Below, in pieces: positions 52,027 to 63,400 of a stretch of 64,000 bases of DNA (positions within the stretch are counted from its first letter, which is position 1; the number at the start of each line of letters is the position of its first letter). This DNA is from Volutella citrinella (Eukaryota; Ascomycota; Sordariomycetes; Hypocreales; Nectriaceae). Below the pieces are notes generated by a model. That model made no database searches, was not told where the DNA came from, and saw nothing but the letters and a program-made list of their open reading frames with translations. The translations under genes were made by a program, and so were the position numbers. Location of the stretch: the NCBI GenBank assembly GCA_034401135.1, contig JAWZSP010000004.1:310001-374000 (forward strand), given 5' to 3'.

Positions 52027-53252
52027 CTACGGAATGCCCATGTAGTCTCTCGATCGCTCCCATTGCGCCAAGTGTTGTTGCATGTCGTGTCTTGCGGGTT
52101 CACTAAACCTGTTGGGCTCGTAATAACTCGACATCGGGCCGCTGACGTGCCACTTGGAATCGCATCCAAGACGGGAGCTGTTGTCTGTATCTACCGAGCG
52201 TAGGGCCAATTTGAGAAGATTGGGACCTGGGCGCCCTGGAAGTCATGATTCGGAAGGCTGAGCTCCCTGACGTGTGACACTGGCAGCGACACGGCAGGTC
52301 CGTACCTGTGGACTTTACGATTTTCGCAATCAGCTCAGCCATGGAGAGCTCAATATTGAGCTTGACGAGATATGCCAGCGGATGGACGATGACATAGCTT
52401 GGTTCTTGTCAGCGCGCAACGTCTCTGGACATCCCAATATGTCCGGTGTCAACTCACAATTCGGGATACGGGAATGACAAGAAGCCAATCATCATCACCT
52501 GAAACTGTCAATTGACGAATATCCCAAGGAGTGGAAGCAGGCACTAACATCCATCGACAGCGACACGCCAATCATGACCAAGTTGTACCGGTAGAGCAGC
52601 CTGTATTTACTAAGGCCGTGAGAAATGAGCGACGAGCGGACGAGGTAGATGAAATAAAAGTTTAGACAAATATCGAGAACGGCAAAAACCGTCTTCTCCG
52701 CGCGGTCGTAGATGTTGTTGATCTGTGTAAACGTCTGGTTGATCTGTAGATGGGCGGGAATCCAGATGGGAAAGGCCGAGACGTTGACGAGGGTGAGAAT
52801 GGCCACAGAGGTCCACCTGATGCGCTTGACGATGGTGGGAGACGGCGCAATGAGGGAAATTCGGTTGATTATGATGAGAACAATGCACTGGACCTGGACG
52901 ATCCAGGGTATGACTTGGCGAGACATGTCAGCGCGGACCGAGACGACGTGCGAGGGGGCGACAAACGGATTGCGAGAAGAGACTCGAAGCTGACACTGAG
53001 CTGGCCATGTATCATGGTGTAAGCGACGCCAGCCATGGCCGCGTTGGCAAGTAGCTCCAGCCAAATGAAGGCCATGTAGGCTGTTGGGCGCCTCAGACGC
53101 TTCCATTGATGGAAGGTCTGATCGATGATGCGGATCAAGCCGATGACTAGCAGCGGTAAGATGGAACCAAAGATGATGTTGCCGACCCGGAGCTCGATCT
53201 CCGTTATAATATGCGGCTTGTACCACGGGGGAACGAAGGTGCCTCGGGACAT
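52027..53252 (-). CDS. Seven-span fungal integral membrane protein, unknown function
   Basis: Exons 52967-53252, 52549-52913, 52458-52498, 52306-52397 and 52027-52235 give 330 aa with introns of 50-70 bp and matching phases. About seven hydrophobic segments: VGNIIFGSILPLLVIGLI, TAYMAFIWLELLANAAMAGVAY, IPWIVQVQCIVLIIINRI, TSVAILTLVNVSAFPIWIPA, VFAVLDICLNFYFIYLV, YNLVMIGVSLSMD-VMMIGFLSF and YVIVHPLAYLVKLNIEL, then a hydrophilic C-terminus. Conserved-looking pieces (PPWYKP, ISHGLSKYRLLYRYN, MAELIAKIVKSTG) match a family of hypothetical fungal proteins with rhodopsin/GPCR-like topology. There is no retinal lysine or known ligand motif. The last exon is less certain: without the 70-bp final intron the frame would end at 52103. 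A sensory role is conceivable but unsupported. Confidence 0.82.
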
Positions 53253-55639
53253 GTCGGCAATGGGAGATGGGAAGCTGAATCGTCTGTTTCAAGGAGCGGG
53301 CGCAGGAGGAGTACGGTGGTGGTGTCGATGAGCAATGCTAGTTGGCAAGAATGATGTTTTAAGACCTGTTTGACGCAGGTGTAGAAGCACAGGTATAGCA
53401 ATCATGGTAGTGGTGACTATGGCTGCAGCGTTGAATGTGTCGGAGCGGTGATGAGGGTTGATGGATGAGAAGACGGGGCATCTAGACTTTAGTTGAATCA
53501 ACAGGCGAGCACGTGGCGAGGAGAAGGCTGGGGTCAACTGGGTGTATGTCAATGGCCCACAGATGCTTTTGAGCCTGACAGCGGGAAGAAGCAGTCCGAA
53601 GCTGAGACCCAAGTGACATGTACGAGATATATCAGAGAGCGAGGGATTGGGGCTAAGGCGAGACATGCCGCTGCGGCCAAGCAGGCATATTTGCTTTTCT
53701 CTTGGGCGCTGACTTCTGTACGCTAGTCATAGTAGTAATGGCCACAGTGCTCCGTTTATCGTGGGGGAGATCGGCAGGGAGAGGAGGAAACGCCCGGTCA
53801 TTGGATGCAACGACAGATGGACCAGCAGCTCGCACCCTGGGCCGGCTTGTCCGGCGAATGGGGCATCAGAGAGCAAAGCAGCCAATGCCATGTGGCAAAA
53901 GTCATCACTCTCCAAGTAACAGGTCTCAATTCTCCCTACCGCACTTAGGATGGCTGGTAAAATAGCGTATTGCCACTGGTCAGTTCTCACCTGCATCACC
54001 ACTGGAAGACGACACTCCGCCAGTCGCTAGAAGAAACTGCCAATCACGGGGTCTAAAGACACGGGTTGGATTTAGTGTTTTCTAGCCCTAGGCTCGCACG
54101 AGTGGCGATATCGATCAAGTCCTTGGCCCCGCCGTCGATCTCGCAGCAGGGCGGCATGGACGCGGGACGAAACCCCAGCCTCTTGACCATCGACGATGGC
54201 CAGACATGCCTCTTCTGGCTAGCGGGGTGCAATTGCATGCGGTCCAGCCTTGCAGATGATATGAATTCAGTTTCAGCTGGTCTGTCCGTCACTCTGTCTG
54301 AGATGATCAACCTGTAGATTCACCATGAGGGCTGCTGCCAAACTAAATATCTCTGTAGTGAAGGAGTACGTCTTCCTCAGGCAAGTGCAATTACGTGACT
54401 GGCAGAAAGTGGGTTTTCTCACAGACTGTGCTCTGATGTGATGAGCGGTGAAGGGTGAGACACCCATACCATGGCCCCGGCAGCCAAAAGCAAAGAGGCC
54501 AGCCATCAGCCCCTAGTTTGGCCTGGCCAGCCTTTGGCGTTCCCTTATAATTGCTTATTGTGCTCTGTTCCGCAGCTTTCTGGATTTCATCTCTCTGGGG
54601 AACTGCCTGTCCCCCCCTGGCCATCGTTTACGAGGTTGGTTGGCCATCACGAAGTGGAATTGCTGGTAGTACATGGCATGACACCATGCAGACTTGAAAT
54701 ATCATGACTGTGATTGCCGTTGAACTAGTGAGCTGTAGGTATAATTTCCTTGATGATGCTGGATCATCCTAAATTATTTTGTCTGTCAATGAGATACGGA
54801 AGAGCTGTCTTCAATAGGGCTTCTGGTATCCGGCTTGAATTGGGTGCAAGCCAGCGCCCACGTCTCACCCTGTGAAACAAATCAGTTGCTGATTTGCAAT
54901 CAAGAGAAATCTTACAGGGCGACGGAGCATTTCCGGCGACCATGTGTCACAAGGCGCGGGCCCTCCGCCGCAATATGCAGATCCCACCGCCGGCGACAGC
55001 GCGTCCTCGGCTGACTTCGCCAAAATTGGTTACTCGGTGCTGGTATTGACAGACCTGGGACGGTCTCTGCATACATGAGAGACGGCTTAACGCGGCAAGG
55101 GAACGGATCCCATTTCAGCGTGGTCTAAACCTTCCCCTTGGCGTTCAGGCTCGAGTGGCTGAGCGTGCATAGGGCTGTTAGACAACCATTAGGTCCCGGT
55201 TTACCTGAAGCATGTCCTTTGTCGACTGGGTTTCTGAAACACCTGCACGTGGACTGAGTGACTGACGGGGACTTGAAACACTCGATTTGCGTCGTTTCAA
55301 AAATACAACACGCCGCTGTAGGCTATATACAAGCACCCTATTCATAAACTTGAACATATCTTCCTGATTATCATCCCAGGGGCACCCAATTCGAACTGTG
55401 CCATCCGTTCCTTTGACGTAATTAATACATAACCCCTCCTCAAACCGATAAAATCGTGGCGTCCTGGCATCGCTTCTTGCACCTGCAGTGCACGATGGAC
55501 TAATTGGGCTGCGAGTGAAACCTCTTCACTAGGCTAAGTAAACCGTCATCTCATACCTCATCTCCAGGGCTCCCAGCCAGGTCTTTGTCGGGGACCTCAC
55601 AGCTAGTGAGCTTCATATCCATGTCGTGCTTTGTTGCCA
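53253..55639. other. Gene-free region of 2.4 kb
   Basis: The largest stretch without a supported gene. The left end is the promoter of the membrane protein gene. From about 54700 to 55560 the DNA is less GC-rich, with short AT-rich patches and only tiny ORFs. No terminal repeats, transposase motifs or tRNA-like folds were recognised. It could hold regulatory DNA or a decayed insertion. Confidence 0.45.
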
Positions 55640-57043
55640 TTATCGAATACGTGATGCTATTGTATCCGGTGTCTCGTCGACCTCTTCAATATGTTGTTCA
55701 GCCTCTTGTTTACTTTCTTCAAAGTGAGTTGCTGAGCCAAACAATCCCTGTCCTGGCAGCTCCTCTAGGTCGATGCCAAACTCGTCGAGACTGGTGTAAA
55801 CCTTGACATATTCACCCGTGTCCTCTGTAAAACCCAGATCCTTCGCTGATCTCTTCTGACTCGCGGGCATAGGCATGTCGCCTACAAACTTGTATATCTT
55901 CTGGTCTGCTCCCATGGCGACGCTGACCTCGCAGACATGGACCTTTCCTTGGGCATATAGCTTCTTTACATGGTCGAGCAACGCCTTCTCGGCCGCCTGG
56001 AAGACTGGACTGTACAGGAACGCTCCGCATTTGGGCCAGACGACTTTGGAATCCAACCCGAGCATTAGAGTGATGGACACGATGCCCCCTGGGTCCCTGT
56101 CTGACGCCAAGTTTCGTATTAGCCTCAGTGGTACCTCGTTTGGATCCGGAGCGGCCGCGACGACATCAAAGCAAGCCGTATCCACGGCCTCAGACATGTT
56201 GTCGAAACGCCTTGCAACTATCAGCCTCGTTGGACCTTTATACTTGAAGCCCGCCACAGCAAAAGGAAATTCCCCGTCGTCCCAGACCGTGGCTCCTGGG
56301 TAGACATCCGGGCCTCTGGCAGCGATCTTTTGAAACACCATCGGCCGGAACACTCGTCGCATGCGAGCGGGGTCTCGAAGAGCTTCATCAGCTAGGCAGT
56401 CGTTGGTGGCTTTAAAGGACTCGTCTGGCCCGTCCATGATGACGGTGATGGTCGGCTCTGTCGCAGCTGAGTTGAATTTGCAGGTAACCATATCGGCACC
56501 CATGAATATATGAATAAGAGCATGGCTGACATTGACGTCGGATTCCCTCAACCGCACAAGCATCTCCAGCATGGCGTATTTGGCGCCCTCCATCTCCGGG
56601 CTCTGCAGCGCTGTGCCTGGCTTTACCCAGTTGCCTGATTCGAAAGGCGGAGCAATCACTAGCGAGGCCGAGTAGAGGACACCGGTGAGCGCCGCGTCGA
56701 GACTTAGAACCGCTTTGGTCGGGTGTTGACAGGGGCCCGTTGTCGTTGGAAAGGGCAGTTCTCCCATGTCCTCGATGGTGCCAACCTTGGCGCAGTCAGG
56801 CCATTCGTCTTCGAGCCACCGGCGCGCTCGTTGGAAAGACGTGTCCTGGAACGCGATGGCGAATTTGTCGTCGTTGCCAGCCTCGACGGCTTCCCTCCAC
56901 AGGTCTTCCGTCGCTTCCGCCCAGGTGGTGTTGGTCTCCCATTGCACATCCGGGTGGCGAGCTGGTCCTGGTTCTTGAATGTTGTGCAGATGAACTGGTC
57001 TCGGTCCAGGCCCGCTTCCTGGCTTGGAGTGAATGCACCCCAT
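55640..57043 (-). CDS. Unknown protein with N-myristoylation/palmitoylation-type N-terminus
   Basis: A single exon of 467 aa. It begins MGCIHSKPG: Gly2 and Cys3 followed by Ser6/Lys7 match the dual myristoylation-palmitoylation motif of Src-type kinases and G-alpha subunits, so stable attachment to the inner face of a membrane is a fair inference. The body is acidic and globular (WAEATEDLWREAVEAGND, then FMGADMVTCKFN, GAFLYSPVFQAAEKALLDHVKKLYAQGKVHVCEVSVAMGADQKIYKF). Two segments, around residues 160-215 and 335-400, look alike (A...LL or ML, about 20 residues, then GAD plus a KF strand), which hints at an internal duplication. No catalytic motif and no family recognised. The adjacent DUF7924-like gene is in the same orientation. 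Confidence 0.75.
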   Translation of the reverse strand: MGCIHSKPGSGPGPRPVHLHNIQEPGPARHPDVQWETNTTWAEATEDLWREAVEAGNDDKFAIAFQDTSFQRARRWLEDEWPDCAKVGTIEDMGELPFPTTTGPCQHPTKAVLSLDAALTGVLYSASLVIAPPFESGNWVKPGTALQSPEMEGAKYAMLEMLVRLRESDVNVSHALIHIFMGADMVTCKFNSAATEPTITVIMDGPDESFKATNDCLADEALRDPARMRRVFRPMVFQKIAARGPDVYPGATVWDDGEFPFAVAGFKYKGPTRLIVARRFDNMSEAVDTACFDVVAAAPDPNEVPLRLIRNLASDRDPGGIVSITLMLGLDSKVVWPKCGAFLYSPVFQAAEKALLDHVKKLYAQGKVHVCEVSVAMGADQKIYKFVGDMPMPASQKRSAKDLGFTEDTGEYVKVYTSLDEFGIDLEELPGQGLFGSATHFEESKQEAEQHIEEVDETPDTIASRIR

Positions 57044-57850
57044 GGCGCAATTGGAGGCGCTGGAGACGGAATCCCAAGCTGACTGTTGGCTGGTGAGAGT
57101 TGCGACAGAGATGGCGAGGACCCTATCTGCTATTAAATGTCACGCTCCCGATAAGCCAAATTGCCACCTCTGATGCAACCCATGCTCTCATCCTTCATTG
57201 GACCAACCCACATGAGTCACGGGGGGCCGAGGGAGCGTCAGCGCCGATGAGCTGCGTGGGGAGATTGTGCCCCGGCACGTCGGCGACTCGGCCATATCTT
57301 GACTTGTCGACGCCCGCCAGGGTTGCTGGTCTAGACTCGATTCGAATCGGCGTGTGGAGACAGGGTGGCCAACTCGGATAAGCCAAGCACAATACAGCAG
57401 AAAGCGGACGCCGGCTAGTTCTCGAAAGGGAGGTGAGATTGGGCGACATGGTTCGAGGCCCCGCACCGACAGGGTTGCATCGTCGACTGCAATGTCCAGT
57501 TGCAGGTGTCACGGTGCCCCGAACAAGTAATCGCCGCGTGTGGCACTCTGGCAAATACCAATCGTTGGCATCTTTTCACTGGTTGCGAGCAAAGACGGTC
57601 AAGCAGACATTTTTACTCCCCTTTGGTGTCGTCAGTATTAGCCGCGGTCGAGACCTTGGTCGAGACACATTCACACCGTCTGTCAAATGGAATATATTTT
57701 CATCATTCGTCAATGTAGTATCTATCATTACAAAACGCGAAAAGCAGGAAACAGAGACAGGGGAGATTTCCCGCGAACAAAAATGCGAGTGGGCTGCGAT
57801 GCCAAAGTGCCAAGCACCCACCTCCCCTTTCTAAACTTATTAATGTCAAG
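57044..57850. other. Intergenic region upstream of the MGC-protein gene
   Basis: About 800 bp holding the promoter of the MGC-start gene and the 3' flank of the next. ORFs here have no motifs. Confidence 0.45.
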
Positions 57851-59427
57851 TCATGCATAAATCTGATTCAATTGATGAATGTTTCGTTCACACTTCCGCC
57901 GCTTGCTAGGGCCTTGGGAAGCCTCCGTGGGATGGGGGCGGGTAGTTGTTGGCGGGCAGATGGACATGTCGATGGAAAGTGTTGGCCTCGGGAAGGGAGG
58001 AAGTGCGTCGATGGCCTTGCGAATTCGATTCAAATGCTGCGGCATCCAGATGTCGTAGATGTTCTTGGTGAAGCGATATGAAGCCCACCGCTTCTTGCTG
58101 TCGAGCTCAAAGCTGGGGTTATGCAATAGCTGACGGAAAATCCCAAACGTATGATTTCCATGTTTGAAACCATCTCCCTGCTCAAGAAAGACGGCATAGT
58201 GTCCGTAGATGAGCGCGCCGCTATCGTCGTGGGAGAAGGAAAAAAACAAGGGCTTTCGATCCACATGTTCACGCATGTCGGCCATCAGAAACAGTTCAAC
58301 GACACCTCTCGCGGCGACACCTGCGCTGTTTGCGTTCTGTCTCCCGGCAATCTGCAGGTTGTCGCCATAGACACACTTGGCCTCGCATGTGAGGAACGGA
58401 AAATACATTTGGTTCGTAGCCATGAACAGCGAATGGCTTCCGAGATAGGGAGCGAGCCTTTGCAACTGCTCCTTTGTAAACGCTCCCTCCCGAAAGCCCA
58501 CGGCGAAGTCGGGCTGGGGCCGGGGAAGGACGACGGGCTGGCATCTGCTCCAAGGTTCGTTGAGGTTCTCGATAAGGACCCCAAGTTTGGCATTCCCTTG
58601 ATGGCACAGCGCTTCAGCTGAAGGTGCCACGAATGGCATGATATCCCGGATAACCCGGGCCTCATTCCTCGACACGACACCTCTGCGCGTTGCTTTGAAG
58701 AGGGCATCCCCAAACCCGGAGTGATCCGGGACCTCCTGCACAGAGTCACGCAGCTTTTCACATTCCGCCCTGGCTTCCTTCGTCATTTCTTCACTCTCTC
58801 TCAATTGTGTCGTAAACACGCCATGCCTTTTCAGCTTCTGATCGAAGTCGTCGGCAAGGTAAGGTTTGGTCTTTCGCGCTTGGTCCACCACGGCGGTCAT
58901 GCTAGCAGTCGGCGACATCTCGGATTCGGGATCGTAATGGGACCAGATCTCGGGAATTGGTGGAAGATGGAGAGGGTCGGTTTCAAATATTGCCGTTGGC
59001 CAGCGGAAACCGAACCTTGCCCAGTATTCGACAGGATTGGTGTTGTGCTGCGGATCAGCTTCGACGAACCCGGAGCGATCTTGGCCAGGCGACGGCAGGG
59101 AGGGTCGGTTCGAAGGAGCTTGTTCTTCGGCCGGACGAGTCTCGCGGTCGTGGAATGTATCTTGATTGGGTTGCTCCGCACTCTTGATGTGGCTGTTAGC
59201 ATCTAGACAAGCGGTTGGGGCACTGGGGACGCCATCGGGATAGACTCCAGGGGCTTACTTACATGAGGAGAGGTTTTGCTGCTTTCTGTGGGCTGGACTT
59301 GGCTACCATTTTGATTTTGGCCGACATCCTTTCCTGAGTATGCCTCTGCTTCAGGTGGTACGTGTTGTTGCTCCTCTGTCTTTGCTTGACGCTCTTTGGC
59401 AGCCTTCTGTGCTCGTGTTTCCGGCAT
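57851..59427 (-). CDS. DUF7924-like fungal protein
   Basis: Exons 59259-59427 and 57851-59202 give 506 aa; only the donor at 59258 (GTAAGC, the second of two overlapping GTAAG sites) keeps the frame. The N-terminus MPETRAQKAAKERQAK is basic and disordered. NPVEYWARFGFRWP begins the conserved part, then SGFGDALF, MPFVAPSAEALCHQG, QPDFAVGF, LPYLGSHSL-type sequence and the strands FPFLTCEAKC...ANSAGVAARGVVELFLMAD. From memory this matches a fungal domain (DUF7924) that looks nuclease-like in outline: the D-x-x-x(n)-CEAK spacing resembles a PD-(D/E)xK core, with Asp in QPDFAVGF and Glu/Lys in CEAK. That catalytic reading is an inference. The C-terminus has PSKRRKCER, a possible nuclear signal. 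Confidence 0.78.
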
Positions 59428-60491
59428 GATGGGACGGGGAAGCAAGACACCAAGAATGATCTGGATGTTTTGTTCGTCGGGGCGTTGCGGCTTCGTGGTT
59501 GGCAAGAGAATCCTGCACTTAGTGGCAACGAGAAGATCGAACAAAGTGCCACAGACTAGTAGGCGACGGTTTTCTCTGCAAGATTGTCAAGAGGTGACGG
59601 GTGCTAAGCGTCCCACGTAGAAGTATCAGGGCCACGTTGACAGGGTGCTCAGGACTATTCGCGGCTATCCGTGATTTCTGGCAAGTGTCTCGGTGCAAGA
59701 GATGTCGCCGGTACTGGCAAGCAAGGGTGGGTGGATGGGTTTGCGGCAAGTTGATCCATCCAAGTCAAACCAGAGATGTGCAGAAAGGACGAGGGTTGGC
59801 AATGTGCGGGATTCCTTTATAGGCTGAGAGCAGAATGAACACAAAGGTTCTGTAGAACAACCAGGTGAGTGATGAACATGGTCTTTGCATTTGTTCCCGA
59901 CTAGTCCGTTTCAGCAACGAGGTACATAAGACTCAAGGGGAAACTGTCACTGCCGTGGCCCGTGTTCTTCTAGCTTGGGCTCGGCGGTCGGTGCCTTGCG
60001 GTCAATTCGATTCCGCTCCCTTCCATTCAATCTGCCGAGCACTGGACAACGCAGACACAGGTGACGTCTTACAAGTTGGGTAGCTGAGATGATGAACAGC
60101 GAACAGTTCATTGGAGGTATTGGTAACAAGCTAACATGTCAGGCCAGCATCTTTCACAAATCGTAGAATCCAAGGCACATCAGTATTACAAACAATAGAA
60201 AATCAGGCATGGCAGGGAAGGATTCTTGCTTGTCAAAGAATGTCTCTTCTTTTAGGACGACCCCGGACCACGTAGAGCCTGTCTGAAGCGAACTACTTCC
60301 TACATATTGTCCGTCGTACTTTGCAAAAGTTTCTTTTCTTCACATTTGTCTGGACGTCCCTCATCTCTTCTTCACATACGGCTCACACCTAGACCCCACC
60401 CCCAAACTGTGATGTCTCCATCAATCAGGAACTCAAGCTGAGACCAATCTGACATCCTCCTGGCCCGACGGGCAGAGCTGTTCCGTCCCCC
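59428..60491. other. Intergenic region of about 1.1 kb
   Basis: The promoter of the DUF7924-like gene lies at the left and the 3' flank of the metal ATPase gene at the right. Short ORFs are motif-free. Nothing else was recognised. Confidence 0.45.
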
Positions 60492-63400
60492 TTAAACAGA
60501 AGTGCCCCTTGCATACTTGAGATTGAGCATGAACATCGTCATGGACGCAATGATAACCGGCAGGACGCTGATAAACTCTCCCAGACCAGCGTAGGCAGGC
60601 GGGATGCGGAACTTGACCCAAGCGCCGCTCGCCATGGTGATGGCTAGGACATTGTAGATGGCGGACCAAATGAAGTTGAATGCCATCCGGTTGAAAGCAG
60701 CCCGGCTAACATTGAGGAGGAACGGGATACCTTCAAGGCCATTCAGAAGGATGGCATCTGCCGCGGTTTGCGTGACGTCGCTCGAGGTCAGGGAGCCACC
60801 ACCAATCTGCACGCCAACGTTGGCTTGCGCAACGGCCACGGCGTCATTGGTGCCGTCGCCGCAGAAGACGACGTACCTGGAAGCGTCTTCCATGATGGAT
60901 GCCACGTAGTCTCGCTTCTGGGCCGGCGTGTGCTCTGCGGCAACGTTGCCCTCGGGGATGCCGACTGCACTTGCGACGGCCGCAACCGCCATGCGCTGGT
61001 CTCCGGAAACAAGGTGGACGTTGATGTTGCGGGCCTTGAGTTCGGCGATGATCCCAACGGCCTCTGGCCGGATCTGTGTTCGGAGGCCAAAGGCAGCGAG
61101 GGGGACGTCATCAAGGGTGACGACCAACATGGTGAGACCGTTGCCTTCCAGGCGGCGAACAGTTGGGTGCGAGTCGGTCCTGGTCCAGCGGGGGTGGCCG
61201 GCTCGAAGAATCATGGCCTGTTCGCCATACTTGGCCTCGATGCCAGCGCCAGGGACAACGTGAATGTCGGCGACGCGAGCCGCTACATCCGGATTTCCAG
61301 TCACGCTGCTGAGATGCTGAGAGACAGCCGCAGAGACGGGATGCTTGCCACCCGCCACCAAGGCTTGGACCAGGGCGGCAACGGCATCCTTGCTCATGTT
61401 TCCGTCCAAGTATATCTCCTCGGTGACCAGTAGATTGTTTTCCGTAATGGTGCCCGTCTTGTCAAAGATGATGTCGGTTGCCTTTCGGGCCCGCTCTGTA
61501 GTCTCGGCCGATTTGATGATGACGCCTCCCTGAGCTGCAATGCCACCAGCCACGACCAGGACCATCGGGACAGCGAGACCGAGTGCACAGGGACATGCGA
61601 CGGCCAAGGTGGCTACAAAGTAGGTGACGGCCTCCAGAACAGCCTTGCTTGTTGAGTAGTTCAAAACCTTGAGGCCAACAGCAATCCATATGGCCAACAC
61701 GAGGACAGCGATGGTTGACACGACAGGGACGAACCATCCAGCAACCTTGTCAGCCAAGTCCTGGATCTTGGGCTTCGAGTTCGCGGCTTCGTCGACGAGC
61801 TGTGCAATATCCGTGACAGTGTTCTTGCCTGGGAGTCGGTCCAGCTGCACGAGAACAGTGCCATCGCCATTGACTGTTCCCGCAACAACTTGGTCCCCGA
61901 CCTCTTTCAGGACCGGCATGGCTTCTCCAGTAAGCATCGACTCGTCGACTTCGGTGCTGCCCTTGATGATGGTCCCATCGGTCGGAACGCGCGAGTGTGG
62001 CAGGACTCGGAACTGGTCGCCATACTGAAGCAGCCGGCTGTCAATCTCGCGATCCTTCCCCTTCTCCACAATGATGGCGCTTGTGGACTGGATGGATCGG
62101 ACGGACACGGCCGAGATGGCCTTGACGCGGGCAAATGTGGCAATGAGTCTGCCGACAAGGATCAAGGTGATGAGCAGGGTACTGGTTTCGAAGAATTCGG
62201 ACGTGCCAAGGGGTTGGTCAGCCATTTGGAAGCCGAAAGCGACAATCGAGTACAGGAAGGCGGCAGTGATGCTGATAACAACAAGCATATCCATTTCCAC
62301 GACTCGATTGTAAAACAGGGTCGAGAGAGCGGGCACGTAGAACTCGGGAACAGCAATGATCTGGACGGCGGTGCCCAGTATAACGGAGACGATGGCCTTT
62401 GTCTTCTTGTCGGTGAGTTCCTGGCCCCAGGAGAGCGTTACAACAGGGATGGTGAACAGTGCCGCCAGGCCCGTCTTGATGGCCTGGTCCATGAGCCTGC
62501 GACGACTGCTCTCAAGCTGCGGGTCGGCGCACGGGGCAGCAAGGGTCTGCGACTTGTCGGCGATGGATTCGAACAGGACTCGGGCACCGATGACCGTCGG
62601 GTCATATGCAAGGCGGACCGTCTTCTTGTCCAGGACAAAGACGTCGGTCACCCCGTTCGGTGGCTGGCGGTTGAGCTCCTTGGCCGCCTGGGGAGTCACG
62701 GCGACGTCGAGGAAGTAATCGCCTCCGACCATTCGAGTGAGGGCGAAGCCGGAACCAGACACGGCATTGCGGACGGCTTGGTCCGGGTTCGTCAGAGTCG
62801 TGTTGATTGTAAAATCCGCGCGCCCGGCGATGAAGTTTACACGGGCCTGAGAAACGCCGTGGGTGTTGAGCAGAACGCGTGTAAGCTTGTCGCCACAGCT
62901 GGTGCAGTCCATGCCGCTGATGGCGACGGAGACGAGCTCGTAGTCGGCGCTCTTTTCGATGTCGAAGTCTCCATTCTGCACAAACCCGGGGGCCGTGTCG
63001 AGGGCCGTGAGGACGGTGTGCCCCGTGCAGCACGATTCCTTGTCGTGGTCGTGGTCGTGGTCGTGCTTATGGCCATGTCCGTGATCATGGTGGTCGTGGT
63101 CGTGGTCGTGGTCGTCGTGGGCATGGCCTTGGCAGTTGCTGTGGCTGTGGTCGTGTGCGTGTTTATGGTCGTCACGACCAAGGGGTTGGATAGCCATTTC
63201 ATGATCGTCGACCTGCGAGGCCGGCTTCTTGACGTTGCGGCGCCGAACTGCACCAGGAGCCCCGCCGGTGCGGTGGTGATGGTGGCGGCCGCCCTCGTGG
63301 TGGTGGTGAGGACGCAGGAAGCTGGTGGACGAGCCACCAATGCCGGTGACGGATTGTTTGCCCTTGCGAGACGCAGAGGTGGTATCGGCGGTGGTAGTCG

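Noticed and set aside
60492..63197. Start of the metal ATPase at Met 63197
   Set aside because: The frame is open upstream and splice-linked to two further Cys-rich exons, so this Met is internal.
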